A stretch of 64,000 nucleotides of DNA from Paenibacillus sp. FSL K6-1330 (GCF_037976825.1 NZ_CP150269.1:4477501-4541500); one strand, 5' to 3'. Positions 15,915 to 25,370 are shown, numbered from the stretch's first letter. A program made the numbers and translations. The notes: generated by a model from the sequence alone, not told the origin.

Positions 15915-15982
15915 AGTTGTACGCTTTTTGGAATAGAAGAGCAAGATAACAAAATTATACGGTCTGCATTTATGGTACAACT
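15915..15982. promoter_or_regulatory. Inverted repeat in the adaA-alkA divergent promoter region
   Basis: AGTTGTAC (15915-15922) and GTACAACT (15975-15982) are perfect inverted copies spaced 52 bases, between the divergent adaA and alkA starts. A TATAAT on the minus strand (15959-15954) lies 15 bases from the right copy. Likely sites for AdaA or the two -35 regions; not proven. Confidence 0.45.
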
Positions 15983-16014
15983 AGTATGGAAGAGTTCAGG
16001 AGCGAAAGGAAACG

Positions 16015-17001
16015 ATGAAGATGCAGAAGCGAAACCAGATACATGACGATAAGCCCTATACTATGGAGAACCACCCCCCCCGGGACAGCTGGGAAGATCA
16101 TGCCGAAGCCATAAGGCTGTTCGTACCGAAGGAGTTCAGTTTTACGGAGAACCTCAATTATTTGCAAAGATCGCCGAACGAATGTCTTTTTCATATCCGG
16201 AATGACAGCATCTACCGGGCTATCCCGCTTGATGGTGACATCGCTGTGATTGAAGTCAGTGCGGAGCCTCAAGAACAGGCGATCCTTGTTCGGTTTTTGG
16301 GGAATACCGCCCCCTCCGATCCCTGCAAGCGGGCGGAAGTAGCGGGTTATGTTCGGGACTGGTTCGATCTGAATACCGATCTCGTACCGTTCTATACGAT
16401 GGCGGAAGCAGATCCATTACTCAGTCAAGCCGTTCAATCCTTCTACGGGCTTCGCAATATGGGTATTCCCGATCTGTTCGAGGCTTTGTGCTGGGGCATT
16501 CTGGGGCAGCAGATTAACCTGGCCTATGCCTATACGTTAAAAAGACGTTTCGTAGAAGCCTTCGGCCGCCGCGTGGAATGTGAAGGAGAGGTTTATTGGA
16601 TTTTTCCAAGACCTGAGGACATTGCACCGCTGCGTGTTGAAGACCTGGACGGGCTTCGGATGACCGTGAAAAAAGGCGAGTATCTTATCGGAGTGGCCCA
16701 GCTTATGGTAGAAGGAAAATTGACCAAGGAGCAGCTGCTTGAAGCAGGTAGCTTGAAACAAGCGGAGAAACAACTGGTCAGCATTCGCGGGATCGGACCA
16801 TGGACGGCCAATTATGTGTTGATGCGCTGTTTGCGAATACCGGCCGCTTTTCCCATCGATGATGTGGGTTTGCACAACGCCATCAAACATCTGCTGGGCT
16901 TGGAGGTCAAACCGACGAAGAAGGAAATACTGGAGCTGTCGGCAGCATGGGCGAACTGGGAATCCTACGCCACCTTTTATCTGTGGAGGTTTCTCTATTA
17001 A
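16015..17001 (+). CDS. alkA: DNA-3-methyladenine glycosylase II
   Basis: A 328-residue HhH-GPD base-excision glycosylase. The helix-hairpin-helix IRGIGPWTANYVLMRCL and the catalytic Asp in AFPIDDVGL are in place, preceded by the AlkA N-terminal domain (YLQRSPNECLFHI) and LCWGILGQQINLAYA. It removes 3-methyladenine and other alkylated purines. ATG with GAAAGG upstream. Divergent from adaA and presumably activated by methylated AdaA. Confidence 0.93.
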   Translation: MKMQKRNQIHDDKPYTMENHPPRDSWEDHAEAIRLFVPKEFSFTENLNYLQRSPNECLFHIRNDSIYRAIPLDGDIAVIEVSAEPQEQAILVRFLGNTAPSDPCKRAEVAGYVRDWFDLNTDLVPFYTMAEADPLLSQAVQSFYGLRNMGIPDLFEALCWGILGQQINLAYAYTLKRRFVEAFGRRVECEGEVYWIFPRPEDIAPLRVEDLDGLRMTVKKGEYLIGVAQLMVEGKLTKEQLLEAGSLKQAEKQLVSIRGIGPWTANYVLMRCLRIPAAFPIDDVGLHNAIKHLLGLEVKPTKKEILELSAAWANWESYATFYLWRFLY

Positions 17002-17018
17002 AGTTCAAACATAATAAA

Positions 17019-17065
17019 GAGGACGTCTCCCTCTTCTGCCATCACTGACAGCAGGGAGACCTCCC
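17019..17065 (+). terminator. Hairpin after alkA
   Basis: GTCTCCCT (17025-17032) pairs with AGGGAGAC (17053-17060), with flanking GAGG/CCTC-like pairs. Only a weak T run follows. It separates the convergent alkA and secreted-protein genes. Confidence 0.6.
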
Positions 17066-17098
17066 CTATTTAGCAAACCCTTTGATCCGAAGAATCAA

Positions 17099-17578
17099 CT
17101 ATTCGATGAAGTACAGTTTACCGTCAACCTCGAGTGAGATCGCGGATTGCGACAAATCGTCTTTAAGCTTCTTCGCATAATCCACCACTTGATTAAGCGA
17201 GTCCTTGTCAAGCTTCTCGGCAAACGCGTACACGATCGTTACTTTTTCCTTGATCAGTGTTTTGTTATTGTCCACCCATGCCCCTTCACCCGGAATCGCC
17301 GTTGCCCCGCCAAACCAGCCGGACAGCTTTGTCAGTGTTTGGTCAACAAACTTCTGATGAGCTGCATCCGTAATCGGAATATCTCCCTTCACCGTTGAAG
17401 GCACGTAAATCTTAACGACATGATCCAAATGGAACTGATCGTTCAGAGCACTCTGTGTAATGGCGGTTGCCGTAGGATTGCCCTCTGCACTAAAAGACTG
17501 CTGAACCGGTACTACGATAAGTGTTAACAATAATGCCGCTGCAAAAGCGATAAGCCAACCTTTTCTCTTCATGTCCAT
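17099..17578 (-). CDS. Secreted protein of unknown function
   Basis: A 159-residue protein with a signal peptide (KRKGWLIAFAAALLLTLIVV, cleavage probably near SFSA). The mature part has an alpha/beta pattern: HVVKIYVPSTVKGD, GGATAIPGEGAWVDNN, EKVTIVYAFAE. It carries no cysteines and no motif I can assign. ATG with AAAGGAG upstream, although the third codon is also ATG. Monocistronic by appearance. Confidence 0.65.
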   Translation of the reverse strand: MDMKRKGWLIAFAAALLLTLIVVPVQQSFSAEGNPTATAITQSALNDQFHLDHVVKIYVPSTVKGDIPITDAAHQKFVDQTLTKLSGWFGGATAIPGEGAWVDNNKTLIKEKVTIVYAFAEKLDKDSLNQVVDYAKKLKDDLSQSAISLEVDGKLYFIE

Positions 17579-17797
17579 TTCTCCTTTATGTATGGTCTCG
17601 TATCCCGTACAAGCATGGCATTTCAGTTCTCCAGTGCAACCTTCCTGCCATCCGCACGATACAAACTAGCACATATTATATACTGGCCTTTGCTTATCAG
17701 CTATGGGACATACGGATTATATTATGCGGAATCATGTAAAAAAGCCGATATTCCCGATAAACAAACTACGAGAATTCGACTTTTGATGATTACAGCG

Positions 17798-18844
17798 CTA
17801 TTTTATCGATCCGATCCAGGATAAACTCTCCACCGAACGATGATCCATGCTGCCGTTCAAAATAGCTTGAACATCATGCAGCGTATCCTGCAAATGCACC
17901 CGCTCGCCAGGTAACCCGGTGTAAGCCTCGGCAACGTAAAAAGGCTGCGTAAGATAAGCCTCAAGCCGTGCTCCACGCTCATAAACCTCCGTCTCGGATG
18001 CCGGAATGGCCTGCAATCCTCGCACTTGAACCAGTGAACGCAGCTCGCGATAACGGCGCAGCAGCTTCTGGGCCCGCTGTTGGACCGATAAGTGAGCCTG
18101 ATCCAGATGAACGCCTTCCGATACGGAAGATGTAGAATATAACGGGTTCACGGCAGGAAACATATGTCTGGCCGCCAGATCGGCATCGAAATACCACAGC
18201 GTCTCCAGCGGACCGTAAGGCATGTCTTCATCGACAACCGCACCTTTAAGGTCCACAAGAAAAGTCGTGACCTGCCTCAAACCCTCTTGTTGGAGACGTT
18301 CCTGGAGGTCATAGATTTTGCCGGTCAAGACATGCTCCCGGTCCGCTGCAAACACAATCTCTTTATCGGGATTTGCATTCGTCACAATGGAATAGGTTTC
18401 TCCTATAGAATTGGCAACCCGTTCTACATCATTCAGCATATCCTGCAGCTCGGGATATTCGCCTTCCGGCTTCAGCAGAATCGTCATATACCCTTCCTGC
18501 TTGAAGTGATGAAACAATTCACCGAGCAGCACCAATTGGCCCATTCCGGGACGGGCGACCAGCCCGACGGTACCGCCTTTGGCCAGAGGAGCAAATAGAT
18601 CAAGGGGCTTAATGCCCGTTTCGATCATCTCCACGCTTTCCCCGCGCAGGATCAGTTCATCCAGACTGCATTTTGCCAGAGATGCCAATGCGGCAATGGT
18701 GCGGACTTCCGCCCGACCAACGGGAATTTTTCCTGTGCATAGGTTGGAGACCGTGGCTGGCCGTAATCCCACGGATTTGGCTGCGCTGGTCAGGTTCGGA
18801 ACCCTTTGTCGTAAAAGTGATACATTCAGCTTCAGATTGTCCAA
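17798..18844 (-). CDS. HTH protein fused to a degenerate F1-ATPase beta-like domain
   Basis: A 348-residue protein. Residues 5-65 form a Cro/C1-type helix-turn-helix (SAAKSVGLRPATVSNLCTGK). Residues 72-335 align with the ATP synthase beta subunit: ETGIKPLDLFAPLAKGG, then VGLVARPGMGQLVLLGEL where beta has GLFGGAGVGKTVLIQEL, then a Walker B-like FLVDL, MFPAVNPLYSTS (beta: IYPAVDPLDSTS), and YLTQPFYVAEAYTGLPG. The Walker A Lys-Thr are replaced by Gln-Leu and the segment with the catalytic loops is shortened, so ATP hydrolysis is unlikely. The start is TTG with AAGGGTG upstream. Inferred role: a transcriptional regulator using an F1-type fold to bind a ligand. Confidence 0.75.
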   Translation of the reverse strand: MDNLKLNVSLLRQRVPNLTSAAKSVGLRPATVSNLCTGKIPVGRAEVRTIAALASLAKCSLDELILRGESVEMIETGIKPLDLFAPLAKGGTVGLVARPGMGQLVLLGELFHHFKQEGYMTILLKPEGEYPELQDMLNDVERVANSIGETYSIVTNANPDKEIVFAADREHVLTGKIYDLQERLQQEGLRQVTTFLVDLKGAVVDEDMPYGPLETLWYFDADLAARHMFPAVNPLYSTSSVSEGVHLDQAHLSVQQRAQKLLRRYRELRSLVQVRGLQAIPASETEVYERGARLEAYLTQPFYVAEAYTGLPGERVHLQDTLHDVQAILNGSMDHRSVESLSWIGSIK

Positions 18845-18883
18845 GTGCGTACACCCTTTTTAGTGATAGATTGATGGTTCTGC

Positions 18884-19594
18884 CTAATCTCTTTTTAGAA
18901 AAGAGTCTGCGGTGCGGACAAACACATCCACATCCGGTTCAAAAATATTATGATCATGCTCCTCGAACGCCACGATGCTTGCCTGAGGCAGCGACAGCTT
19001 ATATTGTTCCACTGCTTCTAATGATAACCCGGGATGTGGTTTTACGCCACGGATAATAAGGACTGGGCATGTCAATCGGGTTAAGTCGTTCCACAATTCG
19101 ACCTTAGCCGATTCATGTTGCAGCGCCTGTAAAGCCGATGTTTTCATACGGTCGGACAGCTTCTTTCCTCTCCAAGACGGTAGCGAAGCGAAGAATTCCA
19201 CCCATCCCGCTAGCAGCTGGGTATGAACCGCGGGATAGTCTCCGATGATCAGGCCTTGAATGCGTTCCGGATTCTGAACCGCGTAGCCTAACTGATAGGA
19301 CACCCCTCGGGAGTATCACATGAGTACGAATTGCTCAAGTTCAAGATGACGAATGGCTGCATCAATGTCGCTAATATGGTATTCAAGCGTATATCCCAAA
19401 ACAGGCGAATCACTTCGGCCCCGGCCACGAAGTGTGATGACAACGATATGTCTGGGCGTCAGCTTTTCCATTATGGCGATGTAATCCTCAGCCGACTCGG
19501 ACAATCCCGGGATGATGACCAGTGAGGTTTGTTCATTCCTAAGCTCCCGATGTACCTCCGTAACGTGAATATGCACCCCTTGGTTATTGACCAT
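18884..19594 (-). pseudogene. Alpha/beta hydrolase gene with a nonsense codon at the nucleophile elbow
   Basis: One frame of 237 codons encodes an alpha/beta hydrolase: LVIIPGLSESAEDYIAIM (oxyanion region), VITLRGRGRSDSP, EQFVLM, then TGA (19318-19316), then YSRGVSYQLGYAVQNPERIQGLI and a His near the end in EEHDHNIFE. The expected elbow is GYSRG, so a GGA to TGA change replaced the first Gly of the GxSxG motif. No other lesion is seen, suggesting recent inactivation. Without readthrough, the product ends before the catalytic Ser. The clearest ATG (19594) lacks a close RBS; an upstream AGGAGG suggests a non-ATG start. Confidence 0.8.
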
Positions 19595-19707
19595 CTTCTC
19601 GTATAACTGCAGAATAGACCTCCTGAAAAATTGTTGTTTATCTATGCAGTGTGATCATAGGGTTATCTCTCTTTTTATCCTTCTGAGCCATCCCCCTGCA
19701 CTCCCTT

Positions 19708-20664
19708 TCACCTCAACGCCCCAAAAGGTAAAAATGCGTGCACGCCCTTAAGGATGTTCACGATCTGAGTTACCCGCAGATCCAATGTTAAGGTGGCGTA
19801 GGCATACGCCTCCGTTCTTGAAATAGTGTAAAGCTCGGTCATGAGATCAAGCATCCCGCTTAAGGCCATCCACATGGCTTCGTCCAGATCCTCGTGGAAC
19901 CCCATCGTAAGCCACCCGGTACTCGTCTTGGCTCTGGGCATCGTTATGGGCATGTCGTCACGGACATGAAAGGTTAGACACACCTTATCCATGGGGCATT
20001 CCAGGGCGGGACCGCTAACTTCGCCGTCGCCCTGAGCCGCATGTCCATCCCCTGTTGAGAACAGCCCGCCATCCACAGGAATCGGCAGGTACAACGTGCT
20101 GCCAGCTGTCAACTCTTTGCAATCGAGATTGCCTCCATATGGGCGCGGCACAAAAGTCGTATGCTTGCCTTTTTCCTTCGGCGGCATGCCCATAACCCCC
20201 ATAAACGGTTTCAGGCCGATGCTGTACTTGAAATCTCCGAACTGACTTCTGCCTGTCATTGTCCTGGCATCCAATTCAAAATCCAGCGTCACTTCCTTGG
20301 TGTTGGTCATGCCCAGCTTCTCGTTCCAATAACTCGGAAAACCTCCGGCAGAGGTCCACCCCCACGATCCGGGAATTACTTCGTTGATCTGAATCTCCAA
20401 TGTAAGTCCGGGTTTAGCCCCTTGAATATGGACGGGACCCAATAACGCATGCCCAAAATGCTCCTCCTGCCGCTCCGGCTTGCGCTCCGTAAACTTCGTT
20501 CTCGCCGCGCCCGGGGCAGCACGCTTCTCCAGTCCCCAACCCGCATCTAAAGTTTGATACACGACAGTATCCCCAGACTGAATGTATAGGGCAGGCTCCA
20601 GTTCCCTGCTAAAAAATCCATGAAGCGTATGAATATCCGGTTGTAGCATATGAACCTGTGACAT
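19708..20664 (-). CDS. Acetamidase/formamidase family protein
   Basis: About 318 residues of the FmdA_AmdA family: PALYIQSGDTVVYQTLDAGW, GPVHIQGAKPGLTLEIQINE, GVMGMPP, the GGNLDCKELTAGSTLYLPI loop and GDGHAAQGDGEVSG, in the usual order. The family hydrolyses formamide, acetamide or related amides to ammonia. I chose the ATG at 20664, preceded by AAGGGAGAAAG, over upstream starts. Four TTACT(C/T) words at 22-base steps lie upstream and may be activator sites. Confidence 0.85.
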   Translation of the reverse strand: MSQVHMLQPDIHTLHGFFSRELEPALYIQSGDTVVYQTLDAGWGLEKRAAPGAARTKFTERKPERQEEHFGHALLGPVHIQGAKPGLTLEIQINEVIPGSWGWTSAGGFPSYWNEKLGMTNTKEVTLDFELDARTMTGRSQFGDFKYSIGLKPFMGVMGMPPKEKGKHTTFVPRPYGGNLDCKELTAGSTLYLPIPVDGGLFSTGDGHAAQGDGEVSGPALECPMDKVCLTFHVRDDMPITMPRAKTSTGWLTMGFHEDLDEAMWMALSGMLDLMTELYTISRTEAYAYATLTLDLRVTQIVNILKGVHAFLPFGALR

Positions 20665-20725
20665 CCATCTTTCTCCCTTCACAGCCATAATCAGAGTGGT
20701 CATTTCATGTCTCATATTCACTCTG

Positions 20726-20798
20726 TTACTCTATAAGGTATTTTAAATTACTCTTAGAGTCAATAATAAATTACTTCAAAACGCAAAAATAATTACTC
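20726..20798. repeat. Four helically phased TTACTC repeats upstream of the amidase gene
   Basis: TTACTC at 20726, 20748 and 20793 and TTACTT at 20771 are spaced 22, 23 and 22 bases. A perfect ACTCT-T-AGAGT palindrome (20750-20760) overlaps the second copy. They lie 62-134 bases before the amidase start. Spacing of two helical turns suggests cooperative regulator binding. The remainder of 20799-21100, apart from the terminator at 20852-20892, shows nothing recognisable. Confidence 0.5.
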
Positions 20799-20851
20799 TC
20801 AATACATTCTGTTGCTCAATTCCGATTGATACTAAAGGGTCGTTGCAGCAC

Positions 20852-20892
20852 AAAAAAACCGTCCGCTGCGCAGCTTCACTGCGAGGGACGGT
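20852..20892 (-). terminator. Terminator after the GH172 operon
   Basis: On the minus strand AACCGTCC and GGACGGTT pair around a GC-rich loop and are followed by a run of T (plus strand AAAAAAA at 20852-20858). It lies about 210 bases after the GH172 stop. Confidence 0.8.
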
Positions 20893-21100
20893 TCATCACC
20901 ATGTTCACTTAAATTTCATATCAGCTAATGATTGAGCGTTCATGGGAATTATGCCCGTTACTATACTTCCCATCATTTTCATTGCACTCTATCAGGTTGA
21001 TCTGGCGCATAGTTCTTCTTTGGAAACGCCATGTGCACCCTTAAAGAGCTCCATTTATTCACACTATCACCTTACCGGCAGGTAAGCAATAACACCTCCT

Positions 21101-22183
21101 TTATATAACCTCCCGCTCATCATTATCCGGAAGCTCTGGGAATGGCGCATGAGGCTCGGCCTGATACCAGAACGCCGTCGATGCAATATCGCTCTGCTGC
21201 GGAAGATACCTTCCTCCCGACCTCCAGCCGAGATCCTGAATGGTCACGCGAAGATCGCTTTGAAAGCGGATCGGATCCATGACATGCCATCGATACATGC
21301 CAAAACGCTGCTGACTTCGATACAATCCGTCCGGCTTCAGCACTTGGTGCATCCCCAGATATGGCGTCGAGTAGGTTCTATAGGTACCCATCGGCTGCTC
21401 CCAGTTCCAGGCTCCGCCAAAATAATCTTCCGTTCCCGTACCGCATAGGGTCGGATAATCCTGATCCCCGTCCATATAGAATTTGATCTCGCCTTCGCCC
21501 CACCAGCCGTTATTGTTCACCTGCCAGGCGAGGTATGTCCCTACATAGTGCCCGTGTCCAGTCACCCCATCCAGAATGGTGTAAACCTCTTTATAAGGAA
21601 CGGGATTCGTTCTCCGCCACTGCGCATGAAAATAAGCCTCATCTTCCGGGATGTCCGTCAGCGTATAGTCAATTTGATAGTAAAGGACTGCCTTTTCCGG
21701 CGCACGGTTCTCCATCGTCAATCGGGCTTGCTTGCGAAAGGGCATCTGCCAGTAGCTGTTCATGCCGCCGGCCGGATTCACGGCAACCGGAATCGAATTG
21801 ACGTCGCTGCGCTCGCCCCATCCGTTACAGAACAAATCGCCGACGGGTACCTCAACCGAAGGGTCTTTCTCATCATCCCAATACATTCGGATAATCAGAT
21901 TGCGCCACAGTGTTGGATGACAGGTAAGCCAGATATGCTGAATCGCCCCGGGGCCCTGAATGTCACCCATCGTAAAGGTTTCTCCCGGTAAAATCTCCAC
22001 GGAAGGGGAGACCTTCCAGCCCACGCCTAAATCCCTGGAAGCCGCTGCACCCGTGCCATCGGTGGCCATGCCGCCCTTTCCTTTTTCACCGGTAAAATTC
22101 TCCGCGCTGATGGATCTCGTCTGCGCATTGGACAGCCGGGATAAATTTCCGAGGTGCATGTTGAGCCCATTAAAGTTCATCAT
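21101..22183 (-). CDS. GH172 (DUF2961) glycoside hydrolase family protein
   Basis: A 360-residue protein of the DUF2961 family, now glycoside hydrolase family 172: TGAAASRDLGVGWKVSP, IWLTCHP, DDEKDPSVEVPVGDLFCNG, GTGTEDYFGGAWNWEQP (a strongly conserved block with likely acidic active-site residues) and a double jelly-roll pattern. Characterised members act on fructofuranose or arabinofuranose linkages. No signal peptide, so the enzyme is cytoplasmic and may act on imported oligosaccharides. It follows araB in one operon; RBS AAGGGAG. Confidence 0.82.
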   Translation of the reverse strand: MMNFNGLNMHLGNLSRLSNAQTRSISAENFTGEKGKGGMATDGTGAAASRDLGVGWKVSPSVEILPGETFTMGDIQGPGAIQHIWLTCHPTLWRNLIIRMYWDDEKDPSVEVPVGDLFCNGWGERSDVNSIPVAVNPAGGMNSYWQMPFRKQARLTMENRAPEKAVLYYQIDYTLTDIPEDEAYFHAQWRRTNPVPYKEVYTILDGVTGHGHYVGTYLAWQVNNNGWWGEGEIKFYMDGDQDYPTLCGTGTEDYFGGAWNWEQPMGTYRTYSTPYLGMHQVLKPDGLYRSQQRFGMYRWHVMDPIRFQSDLRVTIQDLGWRSGGRYLPQQSDIASTAFWYQAEPHAPFPELPDNDEREVI

Positions 22184-22197
22184 CTGTTATCGCTCCC

Positions 22198-22287
22198 TTA
22201 GTATGTGATATCGTATCCGTACCGCTCTTTCATGACGAACGAGGCCTGCAAAGCGGCCATCCCGCGTTCATTTAGGTGTTCATTCAT
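22198..22287 (-). CDS. Possible 29-residue peptide between araB and GH172
   Basis: An ATG at 22287 overlaps the araB TGA (ATGA). The frame runs 29 codons ([16 protein letters not shown] to ERYGYDITY) and its TAA is followed directly by the GH172 ribosome binding site. It could be a small real gene, a remnant of a lost gene or chance. No similarity is recognised. Confidence 0.3.
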   Translation of the reverse strand: MNEHLNERGMAALQASFVMKERYGYDITY

Positions 22288-23966
22288 GCATTCATTCCGG
22301 GTTTACCGCTCCTTAATGCCTTCAAGCGTTTCAGCACCCCATTTTCGCCTCTGCCCAAATAATCATGAAGTCCTTTATATTCCTTGTATAATTGGTCATA
22401 CACACGAACATGAGCTTCGTTCGGCTTAAAAGTGTCTTCTCGAACACGGGCCATCGCTTCCGCCGCCTCTACGATGCTCGCAAAGCCTCCTTGCTCTTTG
22501 CCTGCCACCACGGCGCCGAACATGGCTGCGCCAAAAGCAGCCGTCTGGATGGTATCCGCTACTTTGATTTCTTTGCCGGTAACGTCAGCATAAATCTGCA
22601 TCAGCAGCCGGTTTCGCTGCGGCAATCCGCCGCAAGCATAAAGCTCATCGACTTCTACGCCGCTTTCGGTAAAAGCCTCGATGATCGCCCGCGTTCCAAA
22701 GGCAGTGGCCTCCAGCAGCGACCGGTATATTTCCGCCGGCTTGGTCTTCAGGGTCAATCCAAGGATGACACCGCTAAGATCAGCGTCCATCAGGACGGAA
22801 CGGCTTCCATTCCACCAGTCGATAGCCAGCAGTCCACTTTGGCCAGGCGCATATTGCGCCGCTTCCTTCTCAAGCCACTCATGAATGCCAAGGCGCTCTT
22901 CGGCAGCCTTGCGCCGGACATATTCTGGCACTGCCTCATCCACATACCAGGCGAATATATCGCCAACGGCCGATTGTCCGGCCTCATACCCGTAATAACC
23001 GGGAATGATCCCGTCCTCGACGACACCGCAAATGCCTTCACCCGTCACTTCCTTGTCGCTTAAAACCAAGTGGCAAGTAGAGGTGCCCATGGCAAGCACC
23101 ATCTTACCGGGGGTTACTGCACTGACAGCCGGCACCATGGCATGGGCATCGATGATAGCTACAGCTACCGCAGTGCCCGGCAGAAGCCCGGTTAAGGCTG
23201 CCATCGACTCGGTTAATCCGCCCGCTTTTGAACCCAGTGGCTTGATCGGGCCTCTCAGCTTCGTCTCCACAAGGGACCCGAACCTCGGATCAAGCGACTG
23301 CAGGAACTCCTTGGACGGATATCCCTCCCTTTTATGCCAATTGGCTTTGTAGCCTGCGGTGCAGCTGCTCCGTGCGAGCTGACCGGTCAATTGCATGACC
23401 ACCCAATCGGCAGCCTCCATAAATAGTACAGCTTGCTCATACAGCTCAGGAGATTCATTCAGAATCTGTAAAGACTTCGCAAGCATCCACTCCGAGGACA
23501 GCTTTCCACCATAGCGTGCAAGGAATTTCTCCCCTCGCCGCTTAGCGGCTTCATTGATCAGGTTCGCTTCATCCTGCGCCGCGTGATGCTTCCACAGCTT
23601 TACCCAGCTGTGCGGATTGTCCCTCCATTCCTCCAGCAAGCACAGCGGAGTCCCGCCAGCATCCAGTGGCATCATCGTGCATGCCGTGAAGTCAATACCG
23701 ATTCCGATGACTTGATCCGGTGATACGTTTGCCTCCGACAGCACACGCGGGATGGATTGCCGAAGCACCTCTATGTAGTCGTCCGGATGCTGCAGCGCCC
23801 AATCCTGCTCCAGCTTCAAACCCGAGAGGACCAGCACCTCGTCCATGACTCCGTGCGTGTACGGCGTAACATGGGTAGCAACTTCTTGCCCTGTCGTGAT
23901 ATCAACCAGTAGAGCTCTGCCCGATTCCGTACCGAAATCCACGCCAATGGTGTATAACTGTTTCAT
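22284..23966 (-). CDS. araB: Ribulokinase
   Basis: A 560-residue FGGY-family sugar kinase of AraB length. It shows [16 protein letters not shown] (phosphate 1), [14 protein letters not shown], the SEWMLAK and [12 protein letters not shown] segments specific for ribulokinases, and [20 protein letters not shown] with the ATP-binding [10 protein letters not shown]. It phosphorylates L-ribulose in arabinose use. ATG with AGGAGGCAG upstream. First gene after the LacI regulator; araA and araD are not in the window. Confidence 0.93.
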   Translation of the reverse strand: MKQLYTIGVDFGTESGRALLVDITTGQEVATHVTPYTHGVMDEVLVLSGLKLEQDWALQHPDDYIEVLRQSIPRVLSEANVSPDQVIGIGIDFTACTMMPLDAGGTPLCLLEEWRDNPHSWVKLWKHHAAQDEANLINEAAKRRGEKFLARYGGKLSSEWMLAKSLQILNESPELYEQAVLFMEAADWVVMQLTGQLARSSCTAGYKANWHKREGYPSKEFLQSLDPRFGSLVETKLRGPIKPLGSKAGGLTESMAALTGLLPGTAVAVAIIDAHAMVPAVSAVTPGKMVLAMGTSTCHLVLSDKEVTGEGICGVVEDGIIPGYYGYEAGQSAVGDIFAWYVDEAVPEYVRRKAAEERLGIHEWLEKEAAQYAPGQSGLLAIDWWNGSRSVLMDADLSGVILGLTLKTKPAEIYRSLLEATAFGTRAIIEAFTESGVEVDELYACGGLPQRNRLLMQIYADVTGKEIKVADTIQTAAFGAAMFGAVVAGKEQGGFASIVEAAEAMARVREDTFKPNEAHVRVYDQLYKEYKGLHDYLGRGENGVLKRLKALRSGKPGMNA

Positions 23967-24114
23967 GTTATCTGCCTCCTATTTGTACAAAGGACCATAA
24001 GCTGTGCATGCCCGGTATTCGGCCGAGACCGGCTCCAGTCAGCCGAAAGCGGTCAGGCGCTTGGCCGGAATATCAGTGCCTCCTGTGCATGCATACTGGA
24101 ATGCGGAGTATCAA

Positions 24115-25122
24115 TCAATTTAATTGTTTCACTTCATTGCGGTATATCTCAAAAGCCGGTTCGGACAGCGGAGCTTCTTGGCGAATTCGGTGTAGAAGAA
24201 TCTCTCCGGCTTTGATTCCCATGTCATAAGGATGCTGTTCTAGGTAAAAGAGTCCCGATTCCTTAAGTAATGGACCGGCCTCTACCTCACCGAAAGAGGC
24301 TACAGCCATGTCGGTCGGAATCTTGAGACCGCTGCGTACAATCTCAAGCAGAACGCCAAGACTCATGCGGTTATTCAGGGATATAATAGCGGTTGGCCGA
24401 TGCTCCGACCCCAGAAAATGCCGTACTGCTCGGATTCCGTCCTCTGTAGAAAAGTCACCGTTATACACCTTGGGTTCCTCATTCAACCCGTATTCCTTCA
24501 TCGCCTTCCGAACACCGTCAAGACGTTCCCTGCCCGTGCTGGATCTTGTCGGACCGTTTACCACACCAATAACCGTATGCCCATCCTCAAGCAGCTTCCG
24601 GGTTAGGCGGGATGCGCTTTCGGTATTGTCCTCGGCTACCAGATCGAGATTCATCCCCGTTTCCTGAGAGTCCAGCTTCCGGTCTACGAGAACGATCGGC
24701 ATTTTGGAATCCGCCAGCTGCTTGATCGCTGGATCATTACCGCCTGACGTCGCCAGTACGACAGCGTCCACGCGCTTTTCCTGCATAAGCTTAAGCAATC
24801 GTCTTTCCTTGTCGGGATTCTCATCCGAGCTGCAGAAAATAAGTTGAAAGCCCTCTTTGCCTACAATATCCTCAATGCCTCTGGAAATGCCCATAAAATA
24901 AGGGTTGGAAATATCGGGAACGATGACGCCGATCATATAGGTTCGGTCCTGCTTCAGACTGCGGGCGATGGCGCTTGGACGGTAATTCAACTGGTTCACC
25001 GCCGCCATCACTCGCTCTTTAATCTCATCGCTTACATAATCGCTGTCGTTCAGCACTCTTGAAACGGTTGCCGTGGATACTTCTGCTGCCGCTGCTACTT
25101 GTTTAATCGTTGCTTTTGCCAA
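24115..25122 (-). CDS. LacI-family transcriptional regulator
   Basis: A 335-residue LacI/GalR repressor: N-terminal DNA-binding domain TIKQVAAAAEVSTATVSRVL with hinge NYRPSAIARSL, then the periplasmic-binding-protein-like sugar domain (IGVIVPDISNPYF, VDAVVLATS, DGHTVIGVVNGP). It lies upstream of araB and GH172 in the same direction and probably regulates them in response to an arabinose-derived sugar. Two perfect 12-base palindromes upstream of its start are candidate operators. Confidence 0.92.
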   Translation of the reverse strand: MAKATIKQVAAAAEVSTATVSRVLNDSDYVSDEIKERVMAAVNQLNYRPSAIARSLKQDRTYMIGVIVPDISNPYFMGISRGIEDIVGKEGFQLIFCSSDENPDKERRLLKLMQEKRVDAVVLATSGGNDPAIKQLADSKMPIVLVDRKLDSQETGMNLDLVAEDNTESASRLTRKLLEDGHTVIGVVNGPTRSSTGRERLDGVRKAMKEYGLNEEPKVYNGDFSTEDGIRAVRHFLGSEHRPTAIISLNNRMSLGVLLEIVRSGLKIPTDMAVASFGEVEAGPLLKESGLFYLEQHPYDMGIKAGEILLHRIRQEAPLSEPAFEIYRNEVKQLN

Positions 25123-25157
25123 ACATTGTTCACCTCAAAACGTTATGATACCTATAT

Positions 25158-25181
25158 GTAATCGATTACGTAAACGTTTAC
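25158..25181. promoter_or_regulatory. Twin LacI-type operators upstream of the LacI gene
   Basis: GTAATCGATTAC (25158-25169) and GTAAACGTTTAC (25170-25181) are adjacent perfect palindromes with central CG, the typical LacI-family operator form. They lie 36-59 bases before the regulator start, fitting autoregulation; CcpA could also use the second. Confidence 0.65.
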
Positions 25182-25324
25182 ATTCACAGAGTACAAGATG
25201 GGACGTGCTTATGTCAACCCTCTTTATTAAAACTTCGGAGAGAAGTTTAATCGAGCTTTTTGTAGAGCTTCAACTTATCTCAATCTTGGTGGATTGGAAG
25301 GCTTATCACGCTCAAATTCTAATA

Positions 25325-25370
25325 GAAAAAAAGCCCCGTACCATCATGCACAATGGTTATAGGGGGCTCG
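25325..25370 (-). terminator. Terminator of the APH operon
   Basis: On the minus strand GAGCCCC and GGGGCT with inner ACCAT/ATGGT pairs form a hairpin followed by seven T. It lies about 70 bases after the APH gene stop at 25438. Confidence 0.85.
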
